Shown: piece after piece, positions 1 through 5,987 of the stretch
Layout of the letters: every line of letters starts with the position of its first letter
Position numbering within the stretch: the stretch's first letter is position 1
Origin: an uncultured Alphaproteobacteria bacterium
GTDB taxonomy: Bacteria > Pseudomonadota > Alphaproteobacteria > Caulobacterales > Caulobacteraceae
Reading direction: 5' to 3'
Length of the DNA stretch: 6,289 nucleotides
Assembly (NCBI GenBank): GCA_903928755.1
Contig: CAIYSH010000208.1
Location: forward strand, 1-6,289
Notes under the pieces: generated by a model
Told to the model about the DNA's origin: nothing
The model's database searches: none
The model's input: the letters and a program-made list of their open reading frames with translations, nothing else
Position numbers and translations under genes: made by a program

Positions 1-493
1 CGAGACAGCCATGGAGTTGACCCATGGGCAGGCACCCTCGTCGGTCATCCGGGAAATCCTGGCGGCGGGCCGGGAAATGCTCAATGAGCCGGTGGAGCCG
101 CTACCCGGCGTGGATCACGCCCTGGCAGAGCTGTCCAAGGCCTACCGTCTGGTCCTGATCACCAAGGGCGACCTGCTGCATCAGGAGCAGAAGCTGGCGG
201 CCTCTGGCCTGGGCGATCTTTTCGCCGCCGTGGAGATTGTCAGCGAAAAGGACACCGAGACCTATCGCAGGGTCTTCGAGCGTCACGGCACGGGCGCGGA
301 TCAGGCGGTCATGTGCGGAAATTCGCCGCGCTCAGACATTCTGCCTGCCCTGGATGCCGGCGCCTGGGCCGCCCATGTGCCCTATGTCCTCACCTGGGAG
401 CATGAGCTGGTGGACCTGCCCATGAAGCACCCGCGCTTTGTCGAACTCGCGTCGATCTCGCAGCTGCCGGCCTGGGTCTCAAGCCTGGGCTGA
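1..493 (+). CDS. HAD-superfamily hydrolase, C-terminal part (5' end outside window)
   Basis: Likely a HAD-type phosphatase acting on a small phosphorylated substrate that cannot be identified here. The frame is open to the left edge (codons begin at base 2), so the ATG at 11 is probably internal. Counting from that Met, HAD motif II is seen as LITKGD (residues 49-54, Thr51). The motif III lysine is probably Lys80 in SEKD. Motif IV is GNSPRSDILPALDAG (103-117, with Asp109). The N-terminal DxD nucleophile motif and the start of the cap are missing, presumably about 70-80 residues beyond the window. The C-terminus is complete. The stop codon lies inside the 3' end of the convergent methyltransferase gene, a 15-bp tail-to-tail overlap. 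Family assignment is firm; substrate is unknown. Confidence 0.85.
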   Translation, partial: ETAMELTHGQAPSSVIREILAAGREMLNEPVEPLPGVDHALAELSKAYRLVLITKGDLLHQEQKLAASGLGDLFAAVEIVSEKDTETYRRVFERHGTGADQAVMCGNSPRSDILPALDAGAWAAHVPYVLTWEHELVDLPMKHPRFVELASISQLPAWVSSLG

Positions 494-1315
494 GACCATC
501 CAGCTGGCGGACAGGATCTTGACGCCTTCGGGCCCGTCGTGGGCTGCCAGCGCGGCGCGGACGGCGTCGATCACCGCTTCGCGCCTGTCAGGGTTTTCCC
601 GCAACACTGCGCCCAGTGGTCCGATCTTCAGGGTCGTCGCCAGGGACTGCTCCAGGTCGCCACTGCCGATTTTCTGATCGTGCGCGATCAAGGTCACCGC
701 GGAGAATCCTGCGGCCTCCAATATCCCCTTCAGCCGATCGCCGTCCGCAAAGGCAAAGGGACCTGGCGCATGGGGCACCTGAGGCGGGGCCGGCGGCAAG
801 AGGTGGGCAACCGCCCGGGTCGGCAGGGACATGAAGAGGTTTTCCGCCGGGGTCCGCCAGCAGACAAAAGCGAGCTTGCCACCTGGCTTCAGAGCCTTGC
901 GGATGTTCTGAAAGGCCGCCGTGGGGTCGGCGAAGAACATCACGCCAAACCGGGAAAAGGCGCTGTCAAAGGAATGAGGCGTGAAGCCAAAGGTCTGGGC
1001 GTCAGCTTCCATGAACTGCGCCTGGTCGAGCCCGGCTGCCCTGGCGCGATGTTCAGCCACAGCCAGCATGGGTCGTGAAATGTCGAGGCCCTGGGCCAGG
1101 CCAGTGGGCCCAACAGCCTGCGCCAGGGACAGGGTCGATTGTCCGGCGCCGCACCCGATATCGAGAATACGCTGCCCCTTTCCTGGGGCCAGGGCTTCCA
1201 TGGCCTTCAGGCCCAGGGGTTCCAGCTGATGGTCGAGCCGCGCCTGCATGGCGGCCCAGGTCTCCCCGGCACCGGCATTCCAATAGGCGATCTGGTCGGC
1301 ATTGGTCTCGGTCAT
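479..1315 (-). CDS. Class I SAM-dependent methyltransferase
   Basis: A 278-aa cytosolic Rossmann-fold methyltransferase that transfers a methyl group from S-adenosylmethionine to an unknown acceptor. SAM-binding motif I is ILDIGCGAGQ (residues 50-59). The acidic residue that binds the ribose is Asp78 in GLDIS. A post-II motif EADAQTF lies at 103-109, motif IV FDSAFSRFGVMFFADP at 116-131, and the KPGGKLAFV strand at 143-151. The N-terminus (YWNAGAGETWAAMQ, 11-24) resembles the UbiE/Methyltransf_11-type proteins common in Alphaproteobacteria. The C-terminal third probably forms the acceptor pocket. The ATG shares an ATGA with the stop of the upstream aminopeptidase gene and has no purine-rich Shine-Dalgarno sequence before it. 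Translation is therefore probably coupled to that gene. Small-molecule and quinone-like substrates are both possible. Confidence 0.9.
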   Translation of the reverse strand: MTETNADQIAYWNAGAGETWAAMQARLDHQLEPLGLKAMEALAPGKGQRILDIGCGAGQSTLSLAQAVGPTGLAQGLDISRPMLAVAEHRARAAGLDQAQFMEADAQTFGFTPHSFDSAFSRFGVMFFADPTAAFQNIRKALKPGGKLAFVCWRTPAENLFMSLPTRAVAHLLPPAPPQVPHAPGPFAFADGDRLKGILEAAGFSAVTLIAHDQKIGSGDLEQSLATTLKIGPLGAVLRENPDRREAVIDAVRAALAAHDGPEGVKILSASWMVSAQA

Positions 1316-3141
1316 GGGGCGATGGGGGCGCAGACCCGCTCCAGCCAGGCGCGGAGCTCAGGTTTGAGGCGCGGACCGACCTCGGCCACAACGCGGGCAT
1401 GATAGGCGTCAAGCTGGGCCCGTTCATCGGCCCGCAGCAGATCGACAGCGATCAGGCGGCGATCAATGGGGGCCAGGGTCAGGGCCCTGAATCCCAGCAT
1501 CCTGCGTTCTCCGCCGGGGATTTCCTCAGGCTCGGTGACGTATTGCAGGTTCTCGATCCGGATGCCGTAGGCACCTTCCTTGTAATAGCCGGGCTCATTG
1601 GAAACGATCATGCCAGGGCGCAGGGCTACAAGATTGGGGGCCTTGGCGATCCGGTGCGGGCCCTCGTGGACCCCCAGATAGACCCCGACCCCGTGGCCGG
1701 TGCCATGGTCATAGTCAAAACCCTGAGCCCAGAGGGCCGTCCGGGCCAGGGCGTCCAGGGCCGAGCCCGTGGTGCCAGGCGGGAACCTGACGGCCGCAAG
1801 GGCCAGGTGCCCCTTCAGCACCAGGGTGAAGCGCTCGCACATTTCCCGGCTGGGGGTTCCCATGGCCATGGTGCGGGTGACGTCTGTAGTCCCGTCCAGA
1901 TACTGGGCCCCGGAGTCCACCAGCAGGATCGAGCCCGGCGTGGTCTTCTTGTTCAGCCGCTCGGTGGGCCGGTAGTGGGGCAGGGCAGCGTTGGAGAGGG
2001 CCCCGGCTATGGTGTCGAAGCTCAAGTCCCTCATGGCACCGCTCTCGGCCCGGAAGGCCTCAAGGCGGGTCACCACCTCCATCTCATCGGGGAAGGTGGT
2101 CTGGGCCTCGGTATCGATCCAGTGCAGGAACTTGGCCAGGGCCACGCCATCGCGGATGTGGGCCTCGGTGGTCCCGGCGATCTCGGTCGTATTCTTGCAG
2201 GCCCGGGGCAGGGCGCAGGGATCATCGCCGCGCACCACCTGGGCACCCGCGGCGTTCAGGGCCTCGAAATACCAGGCCGATGACAGGGCCGGGTCCACCA
2301 GAACCCGCTTGCCCTTCAGCGCCGCGAGGGCGGGATCGAGATCAGCTGGGGTCTCCAGGGAGACCTGATTGCCCAGCCAGGCGGGCAGGGCCTCGGTCAC
2401 CTTGGCAGGCTCCATGAACAGGCGCGCCGTTCCGTCCTTGTTGAGCACGGCCTGGCTGATGGGCAGGGGGGAGCGGATCACGTCGCCACCGCGGATGTTG
2501 AACAGCCAGGCAATGGAGGCTGGGGCGGTGATCACTGCGGCGTCTGCGCCCAGGCGCTCCAAGGTCGCGCCGACCCGGGCGCGCTTGTCGGTGGAGTCCT
2601 CACCCGAATAGTCCAGAGGCTGGGGAACCACCGGGGCCATGGGCTGGGCTGGGCGCTCGGTACCCCAGGCCTGATCCAGCGGGCTGATCTCGACGGGCTT
2701 CAGAACGGCACCAGACTTGGCGGCGGCAATGCGAAGGTGCCCAAGGGCGTCGGGGCTGTGCAGGCGCGGATCATAGCCCACCACCTGACCGGCCTTGACG
2801 GCGGTCTCCACATAGAGCGGCACCCCGCCCTCCACGAGATCGCGGATCTCGAAGACTGACTGATCTACCTGATCGCGGACCTGCAAGGTGTAGCGACCAT
2901 CCACAAAGACGGCGGCCTTGTCCTTCAGGATTACCGCGGCCCCAGCCGACCCGGTGAAGCCTGTGGCCCAGGCCAGGCGGTCATTGGCCTGGGGCAGGTA
3001 TTCATTCTGGTGCTCGTCTTCGTGGGGCACGAGAAAGCCGTCGAGGCCCTGACGGGCCATGGCCTGACGGATCAGGGGCACGTGCCTGGGGCCAAAGGAC
3101 GGGTCGGTGGATTCTGTGAAGGTCTGATGCATGGACGTCAT
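1312..3141 (-). CDS. Aminopeptidase P family Xaa-Pro aminopeptidase (M24B)
   Basis: A 609-aa metallopeptidase expected to remove the N-terminal residue from peptides with proline in second position, in the cytosol (no signal peptide seen). Its length and layout match the three-domain APP1 type: two creatinase-like N-terminal domains (about 18-155 and 185-325), a pita-bread M24 domain (about 328-545) and a short C-terminal extension. All five dinuclear metal ligands are visible: Asp409 (VDSGAQY), Asp420 (TTDVTRT), His483 (GTGHGVG), Glu516 (SNEPGYY) and Glu530 (RIENL). Catalytic-site histidines His389 (PHY) and His492 (VHEGP) are also present. The start is chosen because GAAGG (bases 3152-3148) sits 6 nt before the first ATG. 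An ATG three codons later would be badly spaced. It is first in a pair with the methyltransferase. It is longer than E. coli PepP, so no symbol is given. Confidence 0.95.
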   Translation of the reverse strand: MTSMHQTFTESTDPSFGPRHVPLIRQAMARQGLDGFLVPHEDEHQNEYLPQANDRLAWATGFTGSAGAAVILKDKAAVFVDGRYTLQVRDQVDQSVFEIRDLVEGGVPLYVETAVKAGQVVGYDPRLHSPDALGHLRIAAAKSGAVLKPVEISPLDQAWGTERPAQPMAPVVPQPLDYSGEDSTDKRARVGATLERLGADAAVITAPASIAWLFNIRGGDVIRSPLPISQAVLNKDGTARLFMEPAKVTEALPAWLGNQVSLETPADLDPALAALKGKRVLVDPALSSAWYFEALNAAGAQVVRGDDPCALPRACKNTTEIAGTTEAHIRDGVALAKFLHWIDTEAQTTFPDEMEVVTRLEAFRAESGAMRDLSFDTIAGALSNAALPHYRPTERLNKKTTPGSILLVDSGAQYLDGTTDVTRTMAMGTPSREMCERFTLVLKGHLALAAVRFPPGTTGSALDALARTALWAQGFDYDHGTGHGVGVYLGVHEGPHRIAKAPNLVALRPGMIVSNEPGYYKEGAYGIRIENLQYVTEPEEIPGGERRMLGFRALTLAPIDRRLIAVDLLRADERAQLDAYHARVVAEVGPRLKPELRAWLERVCAPIAP

Positions 3142-3147
3142 CTAAGG

Positions 3148-3152
3148 CCTTC
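3148..3152 (-). promoter_or_regulatory. Ribosome binding site of the aminopeptidase P gene
   Basis: On the minus strand GAAGG lies 6 nt before the ATG at 3141. It favours that start over the in-frame ATG at 3132, which would have a 15-nt spacer. Confidence 0.6.
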
Positions 3153-3250
3153 GACTGAGGCTCGCAAAGGGGCGCCGCTTGCTCGGGGGCGTATTTTCAG
3201 GCATTTTCGCCCCATGATCGCGATCGCCGCCCAGGCCTGCTCCAATTCAA

Positions 3251-3269
3251 ACGGTCCCTCCGGGATCGT
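3251..3269 (+). repeat. Short hairpin-forming inverted repeat in the divergent spacer
   Basis: ACGGTCCC (3251-3258) can pair with GGGATCGT (3262-3269) across a 3-nt loop, with one G-U pair in RNA. It lies between the divergent aminopeptidase and GNAT genes. No T-run follows, so it is not a typical terminator. Its right arm shares CGGGATCG with the larger palindrome at 3307-3330. Confidence 0.35.
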
Positions 3270-3306
3270 TCGTCGGCGTGCGCCTTAGGCCCTAGCTTGA
3301 CGATCA

Positions 3307-3330
3307 GATCCCGCCCAATCGGACGGGATC
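3307..3330. promoter_or_regulatory. 24-bp imperfect palindrome, candidate operator upstream of the GNAT gene
   Basis: GATCCCG (3307-3313) is mirrored by CGGGATC (3324-3330). Two further C-G pairs lie inside (3315-3316 with 3321-3322), so 10 of 12 symmetric positions pair. The centre is about 54 bp before the GNAT start codon, a common place for a dimeric repressor or activator. A TTGACG (3297-3302) lies just upstream but has no convincing -10 at the right distance. Function is inferred from symmetry and position only. Confidence 0.4.
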
Positions 3331-3372
3331 GCTGACGAAGCCCGTTCGAAAATCAAAAATCGGAGAGCTTCC

Positions 3373-3939
3373 ATGACTGACCCCAAACCCTGGTTTCCCG
3401 TTGAAACCGAACGATTACGACTTCGGGAGTTCCGCCCAGAGGATGAGGCGGATGTGCATGCCTATGCCAGCATTCCAGCAGTCTCCCGCTACATGGTCTG
3501 GGGACCGAATACGGAGGCAGAGACCAGGTTCTTCCTGGGCAAGAGCATTGAGAGCCAGACCCGTTGGCCACGAACCGATGTCAGCCTGGCCATGGCGACG
3601 AAGTCCGGGGACAGGGTGATCGGCGCCATCCGCTTGTGGGAGGTCGACACGGATAACCGCACAGCCGAGATCGGCTACAGCCTTCACCGGGACTTCTGGC
3701 GTCAGGGCCTGACCTTTGAGGCAGCCCGGGCGCTGATCCAGGTGGGCTTCGAAACCCTGGGCCTGCACCGGATTGTCGCCACCTGCGATGTGCGCAACCG
3801 CGGCTCCTGGGGCGTCATGCGCAAGCTCGGTATGCGCCGGGAGGGTCGGTTCCAGCAAAACAGGATGATCAAGGGCGCCTGGCGCGACACCTATGCCTAC
3901 GCCCTGCTGGCGGATGAATGGCGTGCGGCCCAATCATAA
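3373..3939 (+). CDS. GNAT family N-acetyltransferase (RimJ/RimL type)
   Basis: A 188-aa acetyl-CoA-dependent acetyltransferase of the Acetyltransf_3 (RimJ/RimL-like) branch. Members acetylate protein N-termini, amino acids or small amines, and the substrate here cannot be read from sequence. The N-terminal ETERLRLREFRPED (11-24) is typical of the family. VIGAIRLWEV (82-91) and AEIGYSLHRDFWRQGLTFEAARALI (98-122) form the central strands and the acetyl-CoA pyrophosphate loop. The loop reads RQGLT, a slightly divergent version. RNRGSWGVMRKLGMRREG (141-158) is the conserved C-terminal segment, here RN..S...MRKLGM. GGAGAG (3362-3367) lies 5 nt before the ATG and supports this start. It is divergent from the aminopeptidase and is followed 72 bp later by the GIY-YIG gene on the same strand. 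Confidence 0.93.
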   Translation: MTDPKPWFPVETERLRLREFRPEDEADVHAYASIPAVSRYMVWGPNTEAETRFFLGKSIESQTRWPRTDVSLAMATKSGDRVIGAIRLWEVDTDNRTAEIGYSLHRDFWRQGLTFEAARALIQVGFETLGLHRIVATCDVRNRGSWGVMRKLGMRREGRFQQNRMIKGAWRDTYAYALLADEWRAAQS

Positions 3940-3956
3940 TTTCATCCGGATATAAA

Positions 3957-3984
3957 TTGACGGGGGCAGGAAAGCGCGTACAAC
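3957..3984 (+). promoter_or_regulatory. Candidate sigma-70 promoter for the GIY-YIG gene
   Basis: TTGACG (3957-3962, 5 of 6 to consensus) and TACAAC (3979-3984, 4 of 6) are separated by 16 bp. Transcription would begin near 3991, giving a leader of about 20 nt before the ATG at 4012. It lies between the GNAT stop and the next gene, which suggests the latter need not depend on GNAT transcription. It is a pattern match only. Confidence 0.4.
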
Positions 3985-4011
3985 CCGCCTCCGTCAGTTC
4001 GGATCAGGATC

Positions 4012-4356
4012 ATGGAAAACCAGCGAAAGCGTGAAATCACCGCGGCCTTTAAGGAACGCAAGTCCCAGCCGGGGATTTTCCGGGTGGACTGCGCCGCCTC
4101 CGGCGAGACCTGGGTCGGGATCAGCCGCAACCTCGACTCAGCCCAGAACTCGGTCTTCTTCCAGCTGCGCATGGGCAGCCACCGCAACAAGGCCATGCAA
4201 GCCGCCTGGGCCGCCCACGGGGAGGCGGGCTTCGTCTACGCCGTCTCCGAAGTGCTCGAGATCAAGGACGTCAGCCCCTACATCCTTGATCGCCTCCTAA
4301 AGGAGCGCCTGGCCCACTGGCGGAAGGAATTGGGCGCTGGGTCCGTTGTGGGATGA
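4012..4356 (+). CDS. Small single-domain GIY-YIG nuclease family protein
   Basis: A 114-aa protein resembling the short stand-alone GIY-YIG proteins frequent in Caulobacter and relatives, whose cellular role is not known to me. After a basic N-terminal helix (QRKREITAAFKERK, 4-17) the two signature strands appear as GIF (21-23) and WVG (34-36). Arg39 (ISRNLDS) follows as the likely catalytic arginine. The segment FFQLRMGSHRNKAMQAAWAAHG (49-70) and acidic residues Glu80/Glu83 occupy the place of the helical part and the metal-binding glutamate. The two signature tyrosines are replaced by Phe and Trp, so activity is plausible but not certain. The C-terminal LLKERLAHWRKELG (95-108) is also characteristic of the group. 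The ribosome site is weak (AGGA only 2 nt before, GGA 8 nt before the ATG). It ends 36 bp before the convergent orphan gene, where base composition changes abruptly. Confidence 0.8.
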   Translation: MENQRKREITAAFKERKSQPGIFRVDCAASGETWVGISRNLDSAQNSVFFQLRMGSHRNKAMQAAWAAHGEAGFVYAVSEVLEIKDVSPYILDRLLKERLAHWRKELGAGSVVG

Positions 4357-4392
4357 ATTGAGACGTCATCCTTAGCATTGTGGAGTCTATAC

Positions 4393-4857
4393 TTAGATAT
4401 TATCCACATGTTCCAAGTTCTCTAGATTGCAAATCTCGGCAATTTCTGCAAGTGAACTGGAAGTTCTGACTTTGCTCACGTCTTCAAGGAATTGTAGTTT
4501 TTCTCTTTGAAAATAATAGTCAAGAGTAAATGTCTGGAGATGTTTGCAGGTTCGCCATTGGACATAAACAAGTGAAACCTGAGTCATGGGTTCAGCATCT
4601 AATTCGATTTGGCGCTTTCCAAATTTAAATGGAAATAATTTGCTGATAATATTTCCTTTTTGTTCGATCTCTTGAGCTGATATTATGCGCCATCGATTGT
4701 AATCGCTGTCGATGAGTTCCATGCCAACCAAAACATTCTGCTTTAATGTCTGGCGGCCACACTTTGTAAGATCTTCTATTCCCGAGAAACAATAAAGTTC
4801 GTCACTCGGCGTAAACCCGAAAGCTGGAAAATTGATTTCCATTTCACATGACTTCAT
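4393..4857 (-). CDS. Orphan AT-rich gene, candidate immunity protein for the upstream HNH-like toxin
   Basis: I do not recognise this 154-aa protein. It has no signal peptide or membrane segment, is acidic (23 Asp/Glu against 17 Lys/Arg), and looks like a small soluble alpha/beta protein with aromatic strands such as LVGMELIDSDYNRWRII (43-59) and TFTLDYYF (109-116). The immunity role is inferred from its position: same strand, directly behind a gene with a nuclease-toxin layout, small, acidic and compositionally foreign. It is clearly the most AT-rich gene here (about 27-40% GC in the lines I counted). I chose the ATG at 4857 because GGGGGA (4869-4864) lies 6 nt before it. The same frame extends to a TTG at 4893 (166 aa), but there the nearest GGAG is only 1 nt away. 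The gap to the toxin stop is then 49 bp (13 bp with the longer start). It could instead be an unrelated hypothetical gene. Confidence 0.7.
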   Translation of the reverse strand: MKSCEMEINFPAFGFTPSDELYCFSGIEDLTKCGRQTLKQNVLVGMELIDSDYNRWRIISAQEIEQKGNIISKLFPFKFGKRQIELDAEPMTQVSLVYVQWRTCKHLQTFTLDYYFQREKLQFLEDVSKVRTSSSLAEIAEICNLENLEHVDNI

Positions 4858-4863
4858 CGTGTT

Positions 4864-4869
4864 TCCCCC
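4864..4869 (-). promoter_or_regulatory. Ribosome binding site that decides the start of the candidate immunity gene
   Basis: On the minus strand GGGGGA (4869-4864) stands 6 nt before the ATG at 4857. It argues for the 154-aa product over the TTG-initiated 166-aa version. Confidence 0.5.
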
Positions 4870-4906
4870 GCAAAATTCATAAGCCCGCAACAAGCTCCAA
4901 AAATCC

Positions 4907-5731
4907 TTATCTCCGTCCGGCCCGTGGCGTGCTGTTTTCTCTGCCGCTAAGAGGGCGACTCAAGTTCTCCCATGCATCAGCTGTATAGGCGCCAATCGCG
5001 ACAGGAACCGTCTTCTGCCAATCGGTTGTTCCATGCCAAAGGCGCAGCGCCGGATTGAATTGTGGCGAACCTTCCCAACGCGAATGTATGCGCCGGTGAA
5101 TATCCTTCCTTAGCGGCTTTAGAAGTGGATAGCTGTTTCGCCAATCTGGAGTCGTCCGACTAGAGCCGTCTAAGTGAATTGAATGGTGTACTTCCTCCCC
5201 TGGTTTTACAAGGCCAGCCTTGCGCATGACCCTTGCCGCCTTTTTGGCGGACATAGACCCCATGTCTAAGACTTTAAGGCCCTTGCGAGCCGCCTTTACG
5301 CCCTTCGCAACCGCGCCAATGGGAAGTACGTCCCCCACAGCCATGGCCGCGTTAAACGCCGCTTCACCATAGTTCCCATCCTGCAGGTCGCCAGCGGCCT
5401 CCCATGCCGGGCCCACAACCGGGATGAAGGACTCCGCAAGGTTTGGCCGCGGGATTTTCGGTCCCTTTTGAAAATCCTCGAGCGCGTCTTGGGCGAAATC
5501 TAAGGGCGACGAGACTTGAGGGGCGCTCAAGATGGGGCTGCGCACAGGTTTAGTTTCTGTGGCCACCCCGGAGGGCTGACGACCATCGGATCCCGTCTGA
5601 TTAAAATAGAAACGTCGTGCGTCCTCTGAGTTGGAGCGACGTTCCTGCTCTATTTCCATCGTCGAACGGCGAAACCACCGCTGGAGGGCCGCACCGCTAA
5701 GGCGGGAAGGATCTGATTGTCGTAGAGCCAA
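4907..5731 (-). CDS. Candidate polymorphic toxin with C-terminal HNH-like nuclease domain
   Basis: A 274-aa protein that I read as a nuclease effector. Residues 1-30 (LSGAALQRWFRRS...EIEQER) form a short basic helical region. Residues 45-95 are low-complexity, rich in Pro, Ser and Gly. Residues 98-150 (IPVVGPAWEAAGDLQDGNY, then AAFNAAMAVGDVLPIGAVAKG) look like the Ala/Gly-rich segment that often precedes toxin domains. Residues 175-220 carry an HNH-like pattern: EEVHHSI (His182, His183), WRNSYPLLKPL (Asn199) and HRRIHSRW (His212, His216). The C-terminal WHGTTDWQKTVP (232-243) is of unknown role. No signal peptide, Rhs, VgrG or PAAR domain is seen, so its delivery route is unclear. The start is a TTG with AAGGAG 8 nt upstream; the first ATG would be codon 25. 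GC is about 58%, between the GC-rich neighbours and the AT-rich gene behind it. A phage-type or housekeeping HNH protein is the alternative. Confidence 0.75.
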   Translation of the reverse strand: MALRQSDPSRLSGAALQRWFRRSTMEIEQERRSNSEDARRFYFNQTGSDGRQPSGVATETKPVRSPILSAPQVSSPLDFAQDALEDFQKGPKIPRPNLAESFIPVVGPAWEAAGDLQDGNYGEAAFNAAMAVGDVLPIGAVAKGVKAARKGLKVLDMGSMSAKKAARVMRKAGLVKPGEEVHHSIHLDGSSRTTPDWRNSYPLLKPLRKDIHRRIHSRWEGSPQFNPALRLWHGTTDWQKTVPVAIGAYTADAWENLSRPLSGRENSTPRAGRR

Positions 5732-5739
5732 AAAGAGTT

Positions 5740-5745
5740 CTCCTT
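5740..5745 (-). promoter_or_regulatory. Strong Shine-Dalgarno supporting a TTG start for the toxin gene
   Basis: On the minus strand AAGGAG (5745-5740) is followed by an 8-nt spacer and TTG at 5731. This is the best ribosome site in the window. It supports initiation at the rare TTG instead of the first in-frame ATG, 24 codons later. Confidence 0.65.
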
Positions 5746-5846
5746 AATAGGCGTCCTGAAATTGGAATTGCGGCTCTGAAAATCCGTTGAGGCCAGTCAA
5801 ACGGCGGCAGGCTGATTTCAATTCCCGGACGTGATCGACATGACGG

Positions 5847-5875
5847 AATATGACACGGAAGCCCGCCTTTGACAA
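5847..5875 (-). promoter_or_regulatory. Candidate promoter for the toxin-immunity pair
   Basis: On the minus strand TTGTCA (5875-5870, 5 of 6 to consensus) and CATATT (5852-5847, 4 of 6) are separated by 17 bp. Transcription would start near 5840, leaving a leader of roughly 110 nt before the toxin TTG. The -10 lies across two partial direct repeats on the + strand, ATGACGGAA (5840-5848) and ATGACACGGAA (5850-5860), about one helical turn apart. It is a pattern match only. Confidence 0.3.
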
Positions 5876-5900
5876 GAACAAAAAGAGAACATTTGGGAAC
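5876..5900 (+). repeat. Three helically phased GAAC motifs upstream of the toxin promoter
   Basis: GAAC occurs at 5876-5879, 5887-5890 and 5897-5900, with periods of 11 and 10 bp. The first two copies extend to AGAACA. They sit immediately upstream of the candidate toxin -35, where an activator could touch RNA polymerase. Three 4-bp matches could arise by chance, so this is a weak call. Confidence 0.25.
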
Positions 5901-5987
5901 CTGGGCCAACCCTTTCCCTATTCGAAGTTTCTATAGCCGGGCTCTGCCGACGCCATTTAAAACAGCGCCAAATCCCAGCGAGCTCCC

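Noticed and set aside
539..1078. 179-codon + strand frame opposite the methyltransferase
   Set aside because: It is an antisense shadow; the minus-strand frame carries all SAM-binding motifs in order.
1075..2283. Long 402-codon open frame on the + strand opposite the aminopeptidase gene
   Set aside because: It is Gly/Pro/Gln-rich with no family motifs and lies antisense to a gene with a complete catalytic residue set. Such frames are a by-product of high-GC codon use.
3415..3933. 172-codon minus-strand frame opposite the GNAT gene
   Set aside because: It is an antisense shadow of a well-supported acetyltransferase, with no ribosome site and no recognisable motif.
4351..4371. Possible bidirectional terminator hairpin between the GIY-YIG and orphan genes (GGATGA / TCATCC)
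   Set aside because: The stem is only 6 bp with a 9-nt loop, includes the GIY-YIG stop codon, and has no T-run on either side.
5869..5897. Perfect -35 box TTGACA (5869-5874) as a promoter for the DUF3830 gene
   Set aside because: The sequence 16-18 bp downstream (around TTTGGG) is far from a -10 consensus, so the box alone is not enough.
5697..5909. 70-codon minus-strand frame ahead of the toxin gene
   Set aside because: It starts with TTG, overlaps the toxin start and ribosome site in another frame, and has no domain-like sequence. It could only be a leader peptide, for which there is no evidence.
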